From Clostridium sp. AM30-24 (GTDB lineage: Bacteria; Bacillota; Clostridia; Lachnospirales; Lachnospiraceae), in contig NZ_QUJB01000014.1 in NCBI RefSeq assembly GCF_003480435.1, positions 578 through 64,577 on the forward strand: a DNA stretch of 64,000 nt, read 5' to 3'. The notes below the pieces were generated by a model. The model ran no database searches and was not told the origin of the DNA. It saw only the letters and a program-made list of their open reading frames with translations. Position numbers and translations under genes: made by a program. This document shows positions 24,473 through 35,708 of the stretch, piece by piece. How positions within the stretch are numbered: the stretch's first letter is position 1; each line of letters opens with the position of its first letter.

Positions 24473-27073
24473 ATGAATATCAGCAAATTTACACAGAAAT
24501 CAGTGGAAGCAGTCCAGAACTGCGAGAAGCTGGCTTATGAATATGGAAATCAGCAGATCGACCAGGAACATCTCCTGGTAAGTCTGTTAAAGTTAGATGA
24601 CAGCCTGATCTTAAAGCTGATCACAAAGATGGGAATCTCCGGTGAGCAGTTTACAGATGAGGCGGAAGCAGCACTTAAAAAGCTGCCGAAGGTATCCGGA
24701 GGCGGACAGGTCTATCTGACCCAGGATCTTAATAAAGTCCTGATCGATGCCGAGGATGAGGCAAAGGCGATGGGAGACGAATATGTTTCCGTCGAGCATC
24801 TGTTCTTATGCCTGTTAAAACAGCCGAACAAGGCTATGAAGGAACTGTTCCGTACTTATGGGATCGACCGGAATAAATTCTTACAGGCTCTGTCCACGGT
24901 CCGCGGCAACCAGAGAGTTACCAGTGATAATCCGGAGGCAACCTACGATACCTTAAATAAATATGGTTCCGACCTTGTAGAAAAGGCAAGAGACCAGAAG
25001 ATGGATCCGGTGATCGGTCGTGACGCCGAGATCCGGAACGTGATCCGGATCCTTTCCAGAAAAACGAAAAACAACCCGGTCCTCATCGGTGAACCCGGTG
25101 TTGGTAAGACCGCCGTTGTAGAAGGTCTTGCACAGCGTATCGTCCGCGGCGATGTCCCGGAGGGCTTAAAAGATAAGAAATTATTCTCACTGGATATGGG
25201 TGCCCTTGTTGCGGGTGCGAAATACCGTGGTGAGTTTGAGGAACGTTTAAAAGCCGTTCTCGATGAGGTGAGAAAGAGCGAGGGACAGATCATTTTGTTC
25301 ATCGATGAGCTTCACACCATCGTCGGCGCCGGAAAGACGGAAGGCTCCATGGATGCCGGCAATATGTTAAAGCCGATGCTTGCCCGTGGTGAGCTGCACT
25401 GTATCGGTGCGACAACTCTGGACGAGTACCGGAAATATATTGAGAAGGATCCGGCTCTGGAACGTCGTTTCCAGCCGGTTATGGTTGATGAGCCGACGGT
25501 CGAGGATACGATCTCGATCCTTCGTGGACTGAAGGACCGTTATGAGGTTTATCATGGCGTAAAGATCACCGATTCCGCGCTTGTAGCGGCGGCAACTCTT
25601 TCCAACCGTTATATCAGCGACCGTTTCCTTCCGGATAAGGCCATTGACCTCGTGGATGAAGCGTGCGCAATGATCAAGACGGAGCTCGATTCCATGCCGA
25701 CGGAGCTGGATGAACTCTCCAGAAAGATCATGCAGCTTGAGATCGAGGAGGCGGCTCTTAAGAAAGAGACAGACCATTTAAGTCAGGAACGTCTTGCGGA
25801 TCTTCAGAAGGAGCTTGCGGAGCTACATGACCAGTTCGCGACTCAGAAGGCCCAGTGGCAGAACGAGAAGGCGACGGTTGATAAGCTTTCCTCCATCCGT
25901 GAGGAGATCGAGGCAGTCCATCGTCAGATCCAGGATGCACAGCAGAAATATGATCTGAATAAGGCAGCAGAGCTCCAGTACGGTAAGCTTCCGCAGCTTG
26001 AAAAAGAGCTGAAGGAAGAGGAGGAGAAGGTAAAGAACGCAGATCTGAGCCTTGTCCATGAGAGCGTTACCGAAGATGAGATCGCAAGGATCATCTCCCG
26101 CTGGACGGGTATCCCGGTTGCAAAGCTCACGGAAAGTGAAAGAAACAAGACTCTTCATCTGGACGATGAGCTCCACAAACGTGTTGTCGGTCAGGATGAG
26201 GCAGTTGAGAAGGTTACGGATGCGATCATCCGTTCCAAGGCCGGGATCAAGGATCCGACAAAGCCGATCGGCTCCTTCCTGTTCCTCGGACCTACCGGTG
26301 TCGGCAAGACAGAGCTTGCAAAGACGCTTGCGGCAAGTCTGTTTGATGATGAGAACAATATGGTCCGGATCGATATGAGTGAATACATGGAGAAATACTC
26401 CGTATCCCGCCTGATCGGAGCGCCGCCAGGATATGTCGGATACGATGAGGGCGGTCAGCTGACGGAGGCAGTCCGCAGAAAACCGTATTGTGTCGTTTTG
26501 TTCGATGAGATCGAGAAGGCACATCCGGATGTATTCAATGTTCTGCTTCAGGTCCTCGATGACGGACGTATCACAGATTCCATGGGCAAGACCGTGGATT
26601 TCAAGAATACGATCATTATCCTGACCTCCAATATCGGTTCCCAGTATCTGCTTGACGGTATCGATGAGAACGGTGATATCAAGCCGGAGGCAAAGGCAGA
26701 GGTCATGAACGATCTGCGTGCCCACTTCCGTCCGGAGTTCCTGAACCGTCTTGATGAGACGATCCTCTTCAAGCCGCTTACAAAGAACAACATCGGAAGC
26801 ATCATCGATCTGCTTGTTGCCGATATCAACAAGCGTCTGGCGGATAAAGAGCTTGTGGTTGCACTTTCCGATTCTGCAAAGCAGTTTATCGTGGACAACG
26901 GTTATGATCCGGTATACGGCGCAAGACCGCTCAAGAGATATCTGCAGAAGAATGTGGAGACTCTGGCAGCCCGCCTGATCCTGTCGGATGGTGTCCATAC
27001 CGGAGATACGATCAAGATCGACGTGGTCGACGGAAAGCTCAACGCGTCTGCGGAGAGAGGAACAAAAGAATAA
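24473..27073 (+). CDS. clpB: ClpB ATP-dependent disaggregase
   Basis: A protein of 866 residues, full length for the family. There are two Clp N-repeats, NBD1 with GEPGVGKTA near residue 206, the long middle coiled coil (about 410-520), and NBD2 with [10 protein letters not shown] near residue 606. It rescues aggregated proteins with the DnaK system. The start is ATG 24,473 ([20 protein letters not shown]) with GGGAGG upstream; an earlier in-frame ATG at 24,398 adds an unlikely extension through the hairpin. It is probably co-transcribed with hsp20 under CIRCE/HrcA. Confidence 0.96.
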   Translation: MNISKFTQKSVEAVQNCEKLAYEYGNQQIDQEHLLVSLLKLDDSLILKLITKMGISGEQFTDEAEAALKKLPKVSGGGQVYLTQDLNKVLIDAEDEAKAMGDEYVSVEHLFLCLLKQPNKAMKELFRTYGIDRNKFLQALSTVRGNQRVTSDNPEATYDTLNKYGSDLVEKARDQKMDPVIGRDAEIRNVIRILSRKTKNNPVLIGEPGVGKTAVVEGLAQRIVRGDVPEGLKDKKLFSLDMGALVAGAKYRGEFEERLKAVLDEVRKSEGQIILFIDELHTIVGAGKTEGSMDAGNMLKPMLARGELHCIGATTLDEYRKYIEKDPALERRFQPVMVDEPTVEDTISILRGLKDRYEVYHGVKITDSALVAAATLSNRYISDRFLPDKAIDLVDEACAMIKTELDSMPTELDELSRKIMQLEIEEAALKKETDHLSQERLADLQKELAELHDQFATQKAQWQNEKATVDKLSSIREEIEAVHRQIQDAQQKYDLNKAAELQYGKLPQLEKELKEEEEKVKNADLSLVHESVTEDEIARIISRWTGIPVAKLTESERNKTLHLDDELHKRVVGQDEAVEKVTDAIIRSKAGIKDPTKPIGSFLFLGPTGVGKTELAKTLAASLFDDENNMVRIDMSEYMEKYSVSRLIGAPPGYVGYDEGGQLTEAVRRKPYCVVLFDEIEKAHPDVFNVLLQVLDDGRITDSMGKTVDFKNTIIILTSNIGSQYLLDGIDENGDIKPEAKAEVMNDLRAHFRPEFLNRLDETILFKPLTKNNIGSIIDLLVADINKRLADKELVVALSDSAKQFIVDNGYDPVYGARPLKRYLQKNVETLAARLILSDGVHTGDTIKIDVVDGKLNASAERGTKE

Positions 27074-27131
27074 TCAGAAAACCGGATTCCGGGCGGGTGC
27101 CTCGAAAGGCAGTCCGGAACCCGGATAAAAG

Positions 27132-27202
27132 AAAAACTTCATCCTTGGAGTTGTTCAGACTGATATCACAGCCTGAAAAACTTCCGAAGATGAAGTTTTT
27201 TT
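27132..27202 (+). terminator. Terminator after clpB
   Basis: AAAAACTTCATC at 27,132-27,143 pairs with GATGAAGTTTTT at 27,189-27,200, followed by further T. The loop is long (about 45 bases). Confidence 0.75.
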
Positions 27203-27265
27203 GCTCTATAGGAAAGAGTACGTTACATTAAAGCGTGAAAGCAGTGATTCCTATAGAGCAAAAAA
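27196..27265. terminator. Bidirectional inverted repeat after clpB
   Basis: T-run plus GCTCTATAGGAA (27,203-27,214) is matched by TTCCTATAGAGC plus A-run (27,248-27,259 and on). It could end transcription from either direction and overlaps the 3' arm of the previous hairpin. Confidence 0.7.
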
Positions 27266-27378
27266 TCCCTCCGGGGGGATCGCACTGCGGCGGAATGGAA
27301 TGATGTCGCTAACGCGACCCGCCGCAGGCGGAGAATCCTGCAAAGCAGGATTCTATTTTATGCGACAGAAATGATTTT
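27266..27378. other. Intergenic palindromes between clpB and pcp
   Basis: No gene was found. GAATCCTGC at 27,333-27,341 pairs with 27,345-27,353, followed by TATTTT. CCGCCGCAGGCGG precedes it. It is one of several GC-headed intergenic palindromes in the window (compare 28,279 and 35,667). Confidence 0.6.
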
Positions 27379-28020
27379 TTAGTGTGTTTCTCCTCCAATC
27401 ACTTTGATATCCTGCTCATATTCAACAGCCGCCTTCACCGCCGCTTCCAATGCAGCCGTAATATCCGCAATGGCCATAGACGGGGTCGCCGGTTTATTGA
27501 CAACCTGAGAAACGGCATACGGAACGTGGATAAAGCCGCCGCGTACATTTGGAAATTCCTTTTGGATATAGTATAAAATTCCATACATGACATGGTTGCA
27601 GATATAGGTTCCTGCGGTGTTGGAGAGGGTAGAAGGATAACCGGCGTTCCTGATCTCCTGAACCATCGCCTTCACCGGAAGATTGGAGAAATAGGCAGCA
27701 TCTCCGTCTGCAAAGATCGGCTCATCGATGGGCTGGTTTCCTTCGTTATCCGGGATTCTTGCATCTGTTACATTGATCGCAACACGCTCCGGAGTCACGC
27801 CGAACCGTCCGCCGGCCTGGCCGATGCTGATGACGATATCCGGGCGGAGCTCCAGCATCTTTTCATGGACCTTCGCAATGGATTTATTGACGACGGTCGG
27901 GATCTGCAGCTTTGTGATCGTTGCGCCTGCGATCTCGTCTTTCATGGCTTTTACGGCTTCCCATGCCGGATTGATCGGCTCTCCGCCGAAGGGGTCGAAC
28001 CCGGTGATCAGTACGTTCAT
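27379..28020 (-). CDS. pcp: Pyroglutamyl-peptidase I
   Basis: A 213-residue cysteine peptidase (C15 family) that removes N-terminal pyroglutamate. It starts [20 protein letters not shown]. The catalytic triad is visible: Glu in [10 protein letters not shown], Cys in TYICNHVMY and His in GFIHVPY. It is cytosolic. Transcribed leftward, it lies convergent to clpB and divergent from map. Length and motifs are normal. Confidence 0.96.
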   Translation of the reverse strand: MNVLITGFDPFGGEPINPAWEAVKAMKDEIAGATITKLQIPTVVNKSIAKVHEKMLELRPDIVISIGQAGGRFGVTPERVAINVTDARIPDNEGNQPIDEPIFADGDAAYFSNLPVKAMVQEIRNAGYPSTLSNTAGTYICNHVMYGILYYIQKEFPNVRGGFIHVPYAVSQVVNKPATPSMAIADITAALEAAVKAAVEYEQDIKVIGGETH

Positions 28021-28124
28021 GTAAATTCCTCACTTTCTTTAAAGCCGCCTCTGCAACGCGGGGGATTTTCAGTCCGGAAAATCCACGCCGTGATATTAAC
28101 GGCATATTTTCTCAGGAGACTTAT

Positions 28125-28153
28125 TTGACAAACAGAGTCTCCGACGTTATGAT
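28125..28153 (+). promoter_or_regulatory. Promoter upstream of map
   Basis: TTGACA 28,125-28,130, 17 bases, TATGAT 28,148-28,153. It would give a leader of about 200 bases before map, containing the palindrome at 28,279. Confidence 0.7.
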
Positions 28154-28278
28154 AGATAAGGATATTATACAGGAAAATAAAAGAATTCGCAAACGCAATT
28201 CCTGTACACGGACAAGAATTTTCTAATGTGCAAACGCGCGAAGATGTAGATTGTCACATGCGACCGCGTGAGGCGCGA

Positions 28279-28303
28279 GAATATGCCAGGCATATTCTTT
28301 TTT
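28279..28303 (+). terminator. Terminator-like palindrome in the map leader
   Basis: GAATATGCC pairs with GGCATATTC around a single A, followed by six T. Because it lies between the promoter and map, it may attenuate map or end leakage from upstream. It closely resembles the hairpin at 35,667, each preceded by GCGCGA. Confidence 0.7.
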
Positions 28304-28359
28304 AGGGAAAATCCCGTACAGTACAGAAATGCAAAAACAGATAGAAAAGAGGAAAAATT

Positions 28360-29235
28360 ATGTTTCGCAGAATCGGAAAAAATGATCCATGCTGGTGTGG
28401 AAGCGGGAAGCCATATTGTGAGTGCCATATGGCATTTGACCAGAAGATCAGTCGTGCCCGCTTTGCAGGCCACGAGGTTCCGTCCCACAAGATCATCAAG
28501 ACACCGGCACAGATCGAGGGGATTCGTGAGAGCGGAAAACTGAATGTGGCAGTCCTTGATTATGTGGCGGAGCACATCAGAGCGGGAATTACCACGGAGG
28601 AGATCGACCAGTGGGTATACGACTTTACGACAAAGCACGGCGGGATTCCGGCACCGTTAAATTATGAGGGATTCCCGAAGAGCGTGTGCACCTCCATCAA
28701 TGATCAGGTGTGCCACGGAATCCCGTCCGGGGATGTTGTCTTAAAAGATGGCGATATCATCAACGTGGATGTCTCCACGATCCTTCACGGATATTTCTCT
28801 GATTCGTCCAGAATGTTCCTGATCGGCAATGTGGACCCGGAGAAGGAAAAACTTGTCCGCGTCACGAACGAAGCTGTGGAAAAGGGTCTCGAGCAGGTAA
28901 AACCGTGGGGATTCTTAGGAGATATGGGTCAGGCTGTCCATGACTATGCGAAGCAGAACGGCTACACTGTTGTCGAGGAAGTCGGCGGCCACGGTGTCGG
29001 CCTTGAGTTTCATGAGGATCCGTTTGTAAGCTATGTGACAAGACGGGGCGAGGAGATGCTTATGGCACCGGGGATGATCTTTACTATCGAGCCGATGATC
29101 AATATGGGCCGTCCGGATATCTTTGTGGATGACAGCAACGGCTGGACGATCTATACCGATGACAGGCTTCCGTCTGCCCAGAGGGAGATCATGGTACTCG
29201 TGACAGAGACCGGACATGAGGTCCTTGCGTGGTAG
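28360..29235 (+). CDS. map: Methionine aminopeptidase type I with SEC-C motif
   Basis: A 291-residue enzyme that removes the initiator methionine. A short N-terminal SEC-C zinc motif (DPCWCGSGKPYCECH, residues 9-23) precedes the pita-bread catalytic domain. Metal ligands are seen in NVDVSTILHGYFSDSS (two Asp), GGHGVGLEFH (His), FTIEPMI (Glu) and the last VTETGHEVL (Glu). The SEC-C extension is a known variant that probably aids ribosome association. It is monocistronic here. Confidence 0.96.
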   Translation: MFRRIGKNDPCWCGSGKPYCECHMAFDQKISRARFAGHEVPSHKIIKTPAQIEGIRESGKLNVAVLDYVAEHIRAGITTEEIDQWVYDFTTKHGGIPAPLNYEGFPKSVCTSINDQVCHGIPSGDVVLKDGDIINVDVSTILHGYFSDSSRMFLIGNVDPEKEKLVRVTNEAVEKGLEQVKPWGFLGDMGQAVHDYAKQNGYTVVEEVGGHGVGLEFHEDPFVSYVTRRGEEMLMAPGMIFTIEPMINMGRPDIFVDDSNGWTIYTDDRLPSAQREIMVLVTETGHEVLAW

Positions 29236-29277
29236 AAAAAACCGGGAGAAAAACCTGATAGAAAACAGGAAAATTCC

Positions 29278-29306
29278 TTGAATAGTATCTGAAAATTCGG
29301 TATAAT
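29278..29306 (+). promoter_or_regulatory. Promoter of the PRTase-like gene
   Basis: TTGAAT 29,278-29,283, 17 bases, TATAAT 29,301-29,306. It lies 48 bases before the ATG. Confidence 0.7.
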
Positions 29307-29353
29307 ATAGTCAAATAACAGTAAACATGAGATTTGAATAAGGAGGATCGTGT

Positions 29354-29992
29354 ATGGAGTTAAAGTATAACAAAATTCAGACGACCGGTACAGATACCCC
29401 GTTAAAAATCGTAAAGGGACATTTTGCAACGAATCATGCCCACACGAATTACTATTTTGACCTGACGACGGTAAAGAGCCGTCTGAGTGAGGCGGGAGGA
29501 ATTGCCCAGGCACTCGTACATATGTATCTGTACGATATGATCGTCGATACAATCGTATGCATGGAAGGGACCGAAGTGATCGGAACGCTTCTTGCACAGG
29601 AGCTGACAAAAGGCGGTTTCATGTCGAAGAACGCCCACAAGACGATCTACGTTATCAAACCGGAGTTCAACAGCAACAGCCAGATCGTGTTTAAGGACAA
29701 TTACCGCGCAATGATCAACGGAAAGAATGTGCTGATCCTCACCGCGACCGTGACAACAGGTCTGACGATCAACAAGGCGATCGAGGGTGTCCAGTACTAT
29801 GGAGGAATTATTCAGGGGATATCCGCAGTATTCAGCGCGCTTGAGAATGTCAACGGAATTTCGATCAAGTCGGTATTCGGATTAAAAGATGTTCCGGATT
29901 ACCAGTACAGCGATTACAGAAACTGCCCGTTATGTAAGGAAGGAAAGAAACTGGATGCGCTGATCAATCCGTATGGATACTCAAAACTGTAA
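29354..29992 (+). CDS. Phosphoribosyltransferase-like protein (orotate PRTase type)
   Basis: A 212-residue protein of the type I PRTase fold. The stretch NVLILTATVTTGLTINKAIE occupies the place of the PRPP-binding loop, but the usual two acidic residues before the glycine-threonine loop are replaced (TATVTTG instead of DDVxTTG). That may weaken PRPP binding. A C-terminal pair CPLC near residue 195 suggests a metal site. It is found as a stand-alone gene in Lachnospiraceae. The exact substrate is unknown, so orotate should not be assumed. Confidence 0.75.
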   Translation: MELKYNKIQTTGTDTPLKIVKGHFATNHAHTNYYFDLTTVKSRLSEAGGIAQALVHMYLYDMIVDTIVCMEGTEVIGTLLAQELTKGGFMSKNAHKTIYVIKPEFNSNSQIVFKDNYRAMINGKNVLILTATVTTGLTINKAIEGVQYYGGIIQGISAVFSALENVNGISIKSVFGLKDVPDYQYSDYRNCPLCKEGKKLDALINPYGYSKL

Positions 29993-30014
29993 AAAAATAA
30001 TTTGAAATAGGAGC

Positions 30015-30060
30015 AGCTCTGCAGGCCGGGGAAATCCCGGTGCCTGCAGAGCTTTTTCTT
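30015..30060 (+). terminator. Terminator after the PRTase-like gene
   Basis: AGCTCTGCAGGC at 30,015-30,026 pairs with 30,042-30,053, followed by a T-rich run. Confidence 0.93.
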
Positions 30061-30161
30061 TTAACAGGAAACTCTGCGGAATTCCCTGTTAAACAAAAAG
30101 GCATTTACGAGCGAGCAATGTTTTATAACTTTGGTTCATACAAGCTATAAAAAGAAATTAC

Positions 30162-30189
30162 TTGCAATTTCTGACAAAGTGCTTATAAT
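30162..30189 (+). promoter_or_regulatory. Promoter of the ilv leader
   Basis: TTGCAA 30,162-30,167, 16 bases, TATAAT 30,184-30,189. It sits 49 bases before the leader peptide start. Confidence 0.75.
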
Positions 30190-30238
30190 AAAACGTAGCA
30201 ACATTGCTGAAGGGCAACTGGAAAGGAGACGCAAAGAT

Positions 30239-30343
30239 ATGACGAATCTTATTCTACTCGCAGTCGTGATTCGAATTATCGTCAGCATTATCGTCGTGGA
30301 CGGGAATGCTTATTTGCGTTATACTGAATCCGGGATTGCCTGA
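30239..30343 (+). CDS. ilvL: ilv leader peptide (attenuation)
   Basis: A 34-residue peptide, MTNLILLAVVIRIIVSIIVV followed by a polar tail. Of its first 20 residues, 14 are Ile, Leu or Val. GGAGACG precedes the ATG. It ends 37 bases before a terminator and 175 bases before ilvB. When charged Ile/Leu/Val tRNAs are scarce, a ribosome stalled on this run would prevent terminator formation and turn on the operon, as in classical ilv leaders of enteric bacteria. Confidence 0.92.
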   Translation: MTNLILLAVVIRIIVSIIVVDGNAYLRYTESGIA

Positions 30344-30380
30344 TAGAAACTTGAAAGAACAAGTTACGAAAGAAAGCAAA

Positions 30381-30411
30381 GCCTTACAGTGTAACGCTGT
30401 AAGGCTTTTTT
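30381..30411 (+). terminator. ilv attenuator terminator
   Basis: GCCTTACAG (30,381-30,389) pairs with CTGTAAGGC (30,97-30,105 of the same block, i.e. 30,397-30,405), followed by six T. A smaller hairpin AACTTG-AAAGAA-CAAGTT lies before it at about 30,351-30,368 and may serve as the pause or competing structure. Confidence 0.92.
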
Positions 30412-30518
30412 ATACATGAATTTTAATACGGACATTTGTCCGTGCCAGAAAAGAAAAAGGCGGGAATGTCTGACAGAGCCGGACATTCCGAAAGAAATAA
30501 GACGAGGGGAAAACAGCT

Positions 30519-32183
30519 ATGAAAATGAACGGAGCGCGGATCCTGGTGGAAGAGCTGATCCATCAGGGTGTGAGAGTGGTCTTCGGATATCCGGGGGGCG
30601 CAGTGCTTGATATCTATAACGAACTCTATCTTGCGTCTGACCGTATCGGACATGTCTTAGCAGCCCATGAGCAGGGAGCTGCCCATGCCGCTGACGGATA
30701 TGCGAGAGCAAGCGGAAAGACCGGCGTGGTACTCGCTACAAGCGGACCGGGCGCGACAAACTTGGTAACGGGAATTGCGAACGCCTACCTTGATTCCGTA
30801 CCGATGGTCGCGATCACCGGAAATGTCGCGGTGAACAGCCTTGGTAAGGATTCCTTCCAGGAAGTCGATATCGTCGGGATCACGCAGCCGGTGGTCAAAC
30901 ACAACTTTATGGTTCGTGACATCAAGGACCTCCAGAGAACGATCATCGAGGCATTTGAGATCGCAAATTCCGGAAGAAAAGGACCGGTCCTCATCGATAT
31001 TCCGAAGAACGTCCAGTCCGCAGAATATGAATACGTGGAGGACTTAAAGGTCCCGAGCGTTGTGAAAAAACCGAGAAAATCCGAGTGCGGAAATATCGAC
31101 GAAGTCGTAGAGATGATCAAAAAAGCGAAAAAGCCGTTTATCTATGCAGGCGGCGGTGTCGTTGCGGCGGGAGCACAGGATGAGGTCCTGGAGCTCTCAA
31201 AGAGAGTCGATGCGGCGATCGGACTTTCCATGATGGGGATCACATCCGTTCCGGCCTCCTACCCGTTAAATCTCGGAATGTGCGGAATGCACGGAAAATA
31301 TCCGTCGATCAAGGCACAGTCCGAATGTGACCTGCTTTTAGCAGTCGGCGTAAGATTCTCCGACCGCGCAACAGGTGACTTAAACGAGTATACAAAGAAA
31401 TGTATGACGGTCCATATCGATATCGACCGTGCGGAGATCGGAAAGAACGTCAGCCCTGATGTGAGCCTCTGGGGCGATGTGAAGGAGATCCTTACGAAGA
31501 TTCTGGAAGAGCTCCCGGAAGAACGGCATCCGGAGTGGGTGAGTGAGCTTGAGGGCTATAAAAACGAGATGATCCTCCCGGCACCGAAACCTTACGGACC
31601 GGAAGCCATCATCGAGGAAGTCCACAAGCACTGCACCGAGGACACAGTGGTCGCTACCGACGTGGGACAGCACCAGATGTGGACCATGCAGTTCTATCCG
31701 TTTGAAAAGCCGCACACACTTCTTACTTCCGGCGGTCTCGGAACCATGGGATATGGTCTCGGAGCAGCCATCGGCGGATGCATCGCAGCGAGAGGCAGAA
31801 GAACCGTTCTCTTCACCGGAGACGGAAGCTTCGGAATGAACCTGAATGAGATGGCGACGGCGGTGAGTCAGGAACTTCCAATCACCATTGTCATTTTCGA
31901 CAATGATGTCCTCGGAATGGTAAGGCAGTGGCAGACAATTTTCTACGACTGTCACTATTCCCAGACGATTCTGGACAGAAAGACGGACTTTCCGGCTCTG
32001 GCGAAGGCATTCGGCGCTGACGGATACGCGGTCTACACGATGGAGGATCTAAAGAAAGCCCTTGATGTAGCTGACAAGTCCCAGGGACCGGTTCTGATCG
32101 ACTGTCACATTGATATGGATGAGAAAGTCCTGCCGATGATCCCGCCGGGACGATCCATCAAAGACATGATTGTGGAAGGATAA
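30519..32183 (+). CDS. ilvB: Acetolactate synthase large subunit (biosynthetic copy 1)
   Basis: A 554-residue TPP enzyme making acetolactate or acetohydroxybutyrate from pyruvate, the first common step of Val/Leu/Ile synthesis. The TPP-activating Glu is in AAHEQGAAHAADGYAR; the pyrophosphate-binding motif begins GDGSFGMNLNEMAT. It is followed within 7 bases by its regulatory subunit and then ilvC and ilvD. Expression is probably set by the leader peptide and attenuator at 30,239-30,411. Confidence 0.95.
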   Translation: MKMNGARILVEELIHQGVRVVFGYPGGAVLDIYNELYLASDRIGHVLAAHEQGAAHAADGYARASGKTGVVLATSGPGATNLVTGIANAYLDSVPMVAITGNVAVNSLGKDSFQEVDIVGITQPVVKHNFMVRDIKDLQRTIIEAFEIANSGRKGPVLIDIPKNVQSAEYEYVEDLKVPSVVKKPRKSECGNIDEVVEMIKKAKKPFIYAGGGVVAAGAQDEVLELSKRVDAAIGLSMMGITSVPASYPLNLGMCGMHGKYPSIKAQSECDLLLAVGVRFSDRATGDLNEYTKKCMTVHIDIDRAEIGKNVSPDVSLWGDVKEILTKILEELPEERHPEWVSELEGYKNEMILPAPKPYGPEAIIEEVHKHCTEDTVVATDVGQHQMWTMQFYPFEKPHTLLTSGGLGTMGYGLGAAIGGCIAARGRRTVLFTGDGSFGMNLNEMATAVSQELPITIVIFDNDVLGMVRQWQTIFYDCHYSQTILDRKTDFPALAKAFGADGYAVYTMEDLKKALDVADKSQGPVLIDCHIDMDEKVLPMIPPGRSIKDMIVEG

Positions 32184-32190
32184 GGTGACC

Positions 32191-33755
<1,565 letters not shown>

Positions 33756-33789
33756 TCGCGTAGGAAAATGAGCAGTGCAAAGGCGGCGG

Positions 33790-33945
33790 GGAAAGATTCA
33801 CGTTGTGCTCGCACATAAGTGAATCTTTGCCGACGGCTTTATAGGGCGAATGCCCGCGCACGAACGGACGCAAGTCCGTGAGTGTGCCACTGCGGGGCAG
33901 AAAACTCTGCAAATATTTCAAGGCCAGGCATCCCCGCCTGGCTTT
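33790..33945 (+). other. Hairpins between ilvC and ilvD
   Basis: AAAGATTCAC (about 33,796) pairs with GTGAATCTTT (about 33,829). GGACGCAAGTCC and CACG/CGTG pairings follow near 33,860-33,885, then GCCAGGC-ATCCCC-GCCTGGC near 33,922-33,941. No strong T-run follows the last one, so ilvD may be read through at reduced level. Confidence 0.6.
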
Positions 33946-33967
33946 GAGTTTCATAAGGAGAAAAATC

Positions 33968-35614
33968 ATGAATTCAGATAAAGTAAAAGCTGGCGTAGAG
34001 CATGCGCCGCACCGTTCCCTTTTAAAGGCAGACGGATATAACGATGAGCAGATGCGCCGCCCGTTCGTCGGCGTCGTAAACTCTTTCAACGAGATTGCTC
34101 CGGGTCATATGCACTTACAGACCATCGCACGTGCCGTAAAGGACGGCGTCCTTGCGGCAGGCGGAACTCCGATGGAGTTCAATACCATCGGTGTCTGCGA
34201 TGGTATCGCCATGGGCCATGATGGAATGCATTTCTCTTTAAGCTCCCGTGAGCTGATCGCAGATACCATCGAATGTATGGTAAAGGCACACTGCTTCGAC
34301 GCACTCGTATTCATCCCGAACTGTGATAAGATCGTTCCGGGTATGTTAATGGCAGCAATGCGTCTGAACCTTCCGTGTATCTTCGTATCCGGCGGTCCGA
34401 TGCTCTCCATCAACCAGAGAGATTTAAATACTGTATTCGAGGCAGTTGGTGCCAGAAAAGCAAACCTGATCAACGATGAAGAGCTTGCTGAGATCGAAGG
34501 AAGCTCCTGTCCGGGCTGCGGTTCCTGCTCCGGTATGTTCACTGCAAACTCCATGAACTGCCTGACAGAGGTTCTTGGTCTCGGTCTTCCGGGCAATGGT
34601 ACGATCCCGGCTGTATACGCTGAACGTATCCGTCTTGCAAAGACTGCGGGAATGCAGGTTATGAAGCTCTTAGCGGAGGATATCCGTCCGCGTGACATCG
34701 TAACACCGGCAGCATTCCAGAACGCTTTGACGACAGATATGGCTCTCGGATGTTCCACAAACTCCGCTCTCCACCTCCTTGCGATCGCTCATGAGGCTGA
34801 GATCACTCTTGACCTCCATATGATCAACGAGATCAGTGAGCGCACTCCGAACCTGTGCCACCTCGCACCGGCAGGACATCACCATATGCAGGATCTGATG
34901 GAAGCCGGCGGAATTTCCGCAGTATTAAAGGAACTCCTCGACGCAGGCATGATCCACGGTGAGTGCAGGACTGTAACAGGAAAGACGGTTGCTGAGAATG
35001 TTGCCCATGCAGAAAACCGCAATCCGGAAGTAATCCGTCCGTTAGACAATCCGTATACGAAGACCGGCGGACTTGCTGTCCTTTTCGGAAACCTGGCTCC
35101 GAATGGTGCGATCGTAAAACGTTCTGCTGTAAAACCGGAGATGTTAGTAAACACAGGTACTGCAAAATGCTTTGATTCCGAGGAAGAGGCAATTGCGGCG
35201 ATCTATACCGGAAAGATCGTTCCTGGTGACATCGTTGTCATCCGTTACGAAGGACCGGCAGGCGGACCGGGAATGAGAGAGATGCTCTCCCCGACGTCCG
35301 CGATCGTCGGCATGAAGCTCGATACAACCGTTGCTCTCCTTACGGACGGACGTTTCTCAGGAGCATCCTGTGGCGCGGCAATCGGACATATTTCTCCGGA
35401 GGCAGCCGCAGGTGGTCCGATCGCTTACATCAAGGATGGCGACAAGATCGCTATCGACATCCCGAACTACAGCTTAAAGCTGCTTGTTTCCGATGAGGAG
35501 ATGGAAGAGAGAAAGAAGACCATGAAGATCCGCGAGCCGAAGAAGCTGACCGGATACTTAAAGCGTTATGCGAAGAATGTATCCTCTGCGGATAAGGGCG
35601 CTATTGTCGAATAA
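33968..35614 (+). CDS. ilvD: Dihydroxy-acid dehydratase
   Basis: A 548-residue iron-sulfur dehydratase that forms the keto acid precursors of Val and Ile. Cluster cysteines are in [12 protein letters not shown] and [19 protein letters not shown]. The start is ATG 33,968 after AAGGAG; an upstream in-frame codon at 33,878 reads through hairpin sequence and is rejected. It is the last gene of the ilv cluster, separated from ilvC by about 210 bases. Confidence 0.96.
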   Translation: MNSDKVKAGVEHAPHRSLLKADGYNDEQMRRPFVGVVNSFNEIAPGHMHLQTIARAVKDGVLAAGGTPMEFNTIGVCDGIAMGHDGMHFSLSSRELIADTIECMVKAHCFDALVFIPNCDKIVPGMLMAAMRLNLPCIFVSGGPMLSINQRDLNTVFEAVGARKANLINDEELAEIEGSSCPGCGSCSGMFTANSMNCLTEVLGLGLPGNGTIPAVYAERIRLAKTAGMQVMKLLAEDIRPRDIVTPAAFQNALTTDMALGCSTNSALHLLAIAHEAEITLDLHMINEISERTPNLCHLAPAGHHHMQDLMEAGGISAVLKELLDAGMIHGECRTVTGKTVAENVAHAENRNPEVIRPLDNPYTKTGGLAVLFGNLAPNGAIVKRSAVKPEMLVNTGTAKCFDSEEEAIAAIYTGKIVPGDIVVIRYEGPAGGPGMREMLSPTSAIVGMKLDTTVALLTDGRFSGASCGAAIGHISPEAAAGGPIAYIKDGDKIAIDIPNYSLKLLVSDEEMEERKKTMKIREPKKLTGYLKRYAKNVSSADKGAIVE

Positions 35615-35624
35615 GTAAATTTTT

Positions 35625-35689
35625 AAGGCGGCGGGCTTGCTTGGAAGCTGCGCCGCCTTCGGCGCGAAAATGTGCCAGGGCACATTTTT
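35625..35689 (+). terminator. Double hairpin terminator after ilvD
   Basis: AAGGCGGCG (35,625-35,633) pairs with 35,651-35,659. Then AAAATGTGCC (35,667-35,676) pairs with 35,679-35,688, followed by T and ATT. The second closely resembles 28,279. Confidence 0.82.
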
Positions 35690-35708
35690 ATTAAAGAGAG
35701 GAAACTAT

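Noticed and set aside
30131-30238. Upstream extension of the ilv leader peptide
   Set aside because: It reads through the promoter TTGCAA/TATAAT and lacks a ribosome site; the short form at 30,239 has both the ribosome site and the Ile/Leu/Val run.
30343-30518. T-box riboswitch before ilvB
   Set aside because: No T-box sequence or specifier loop is visible, and the leader peptide with terminator explains the region.
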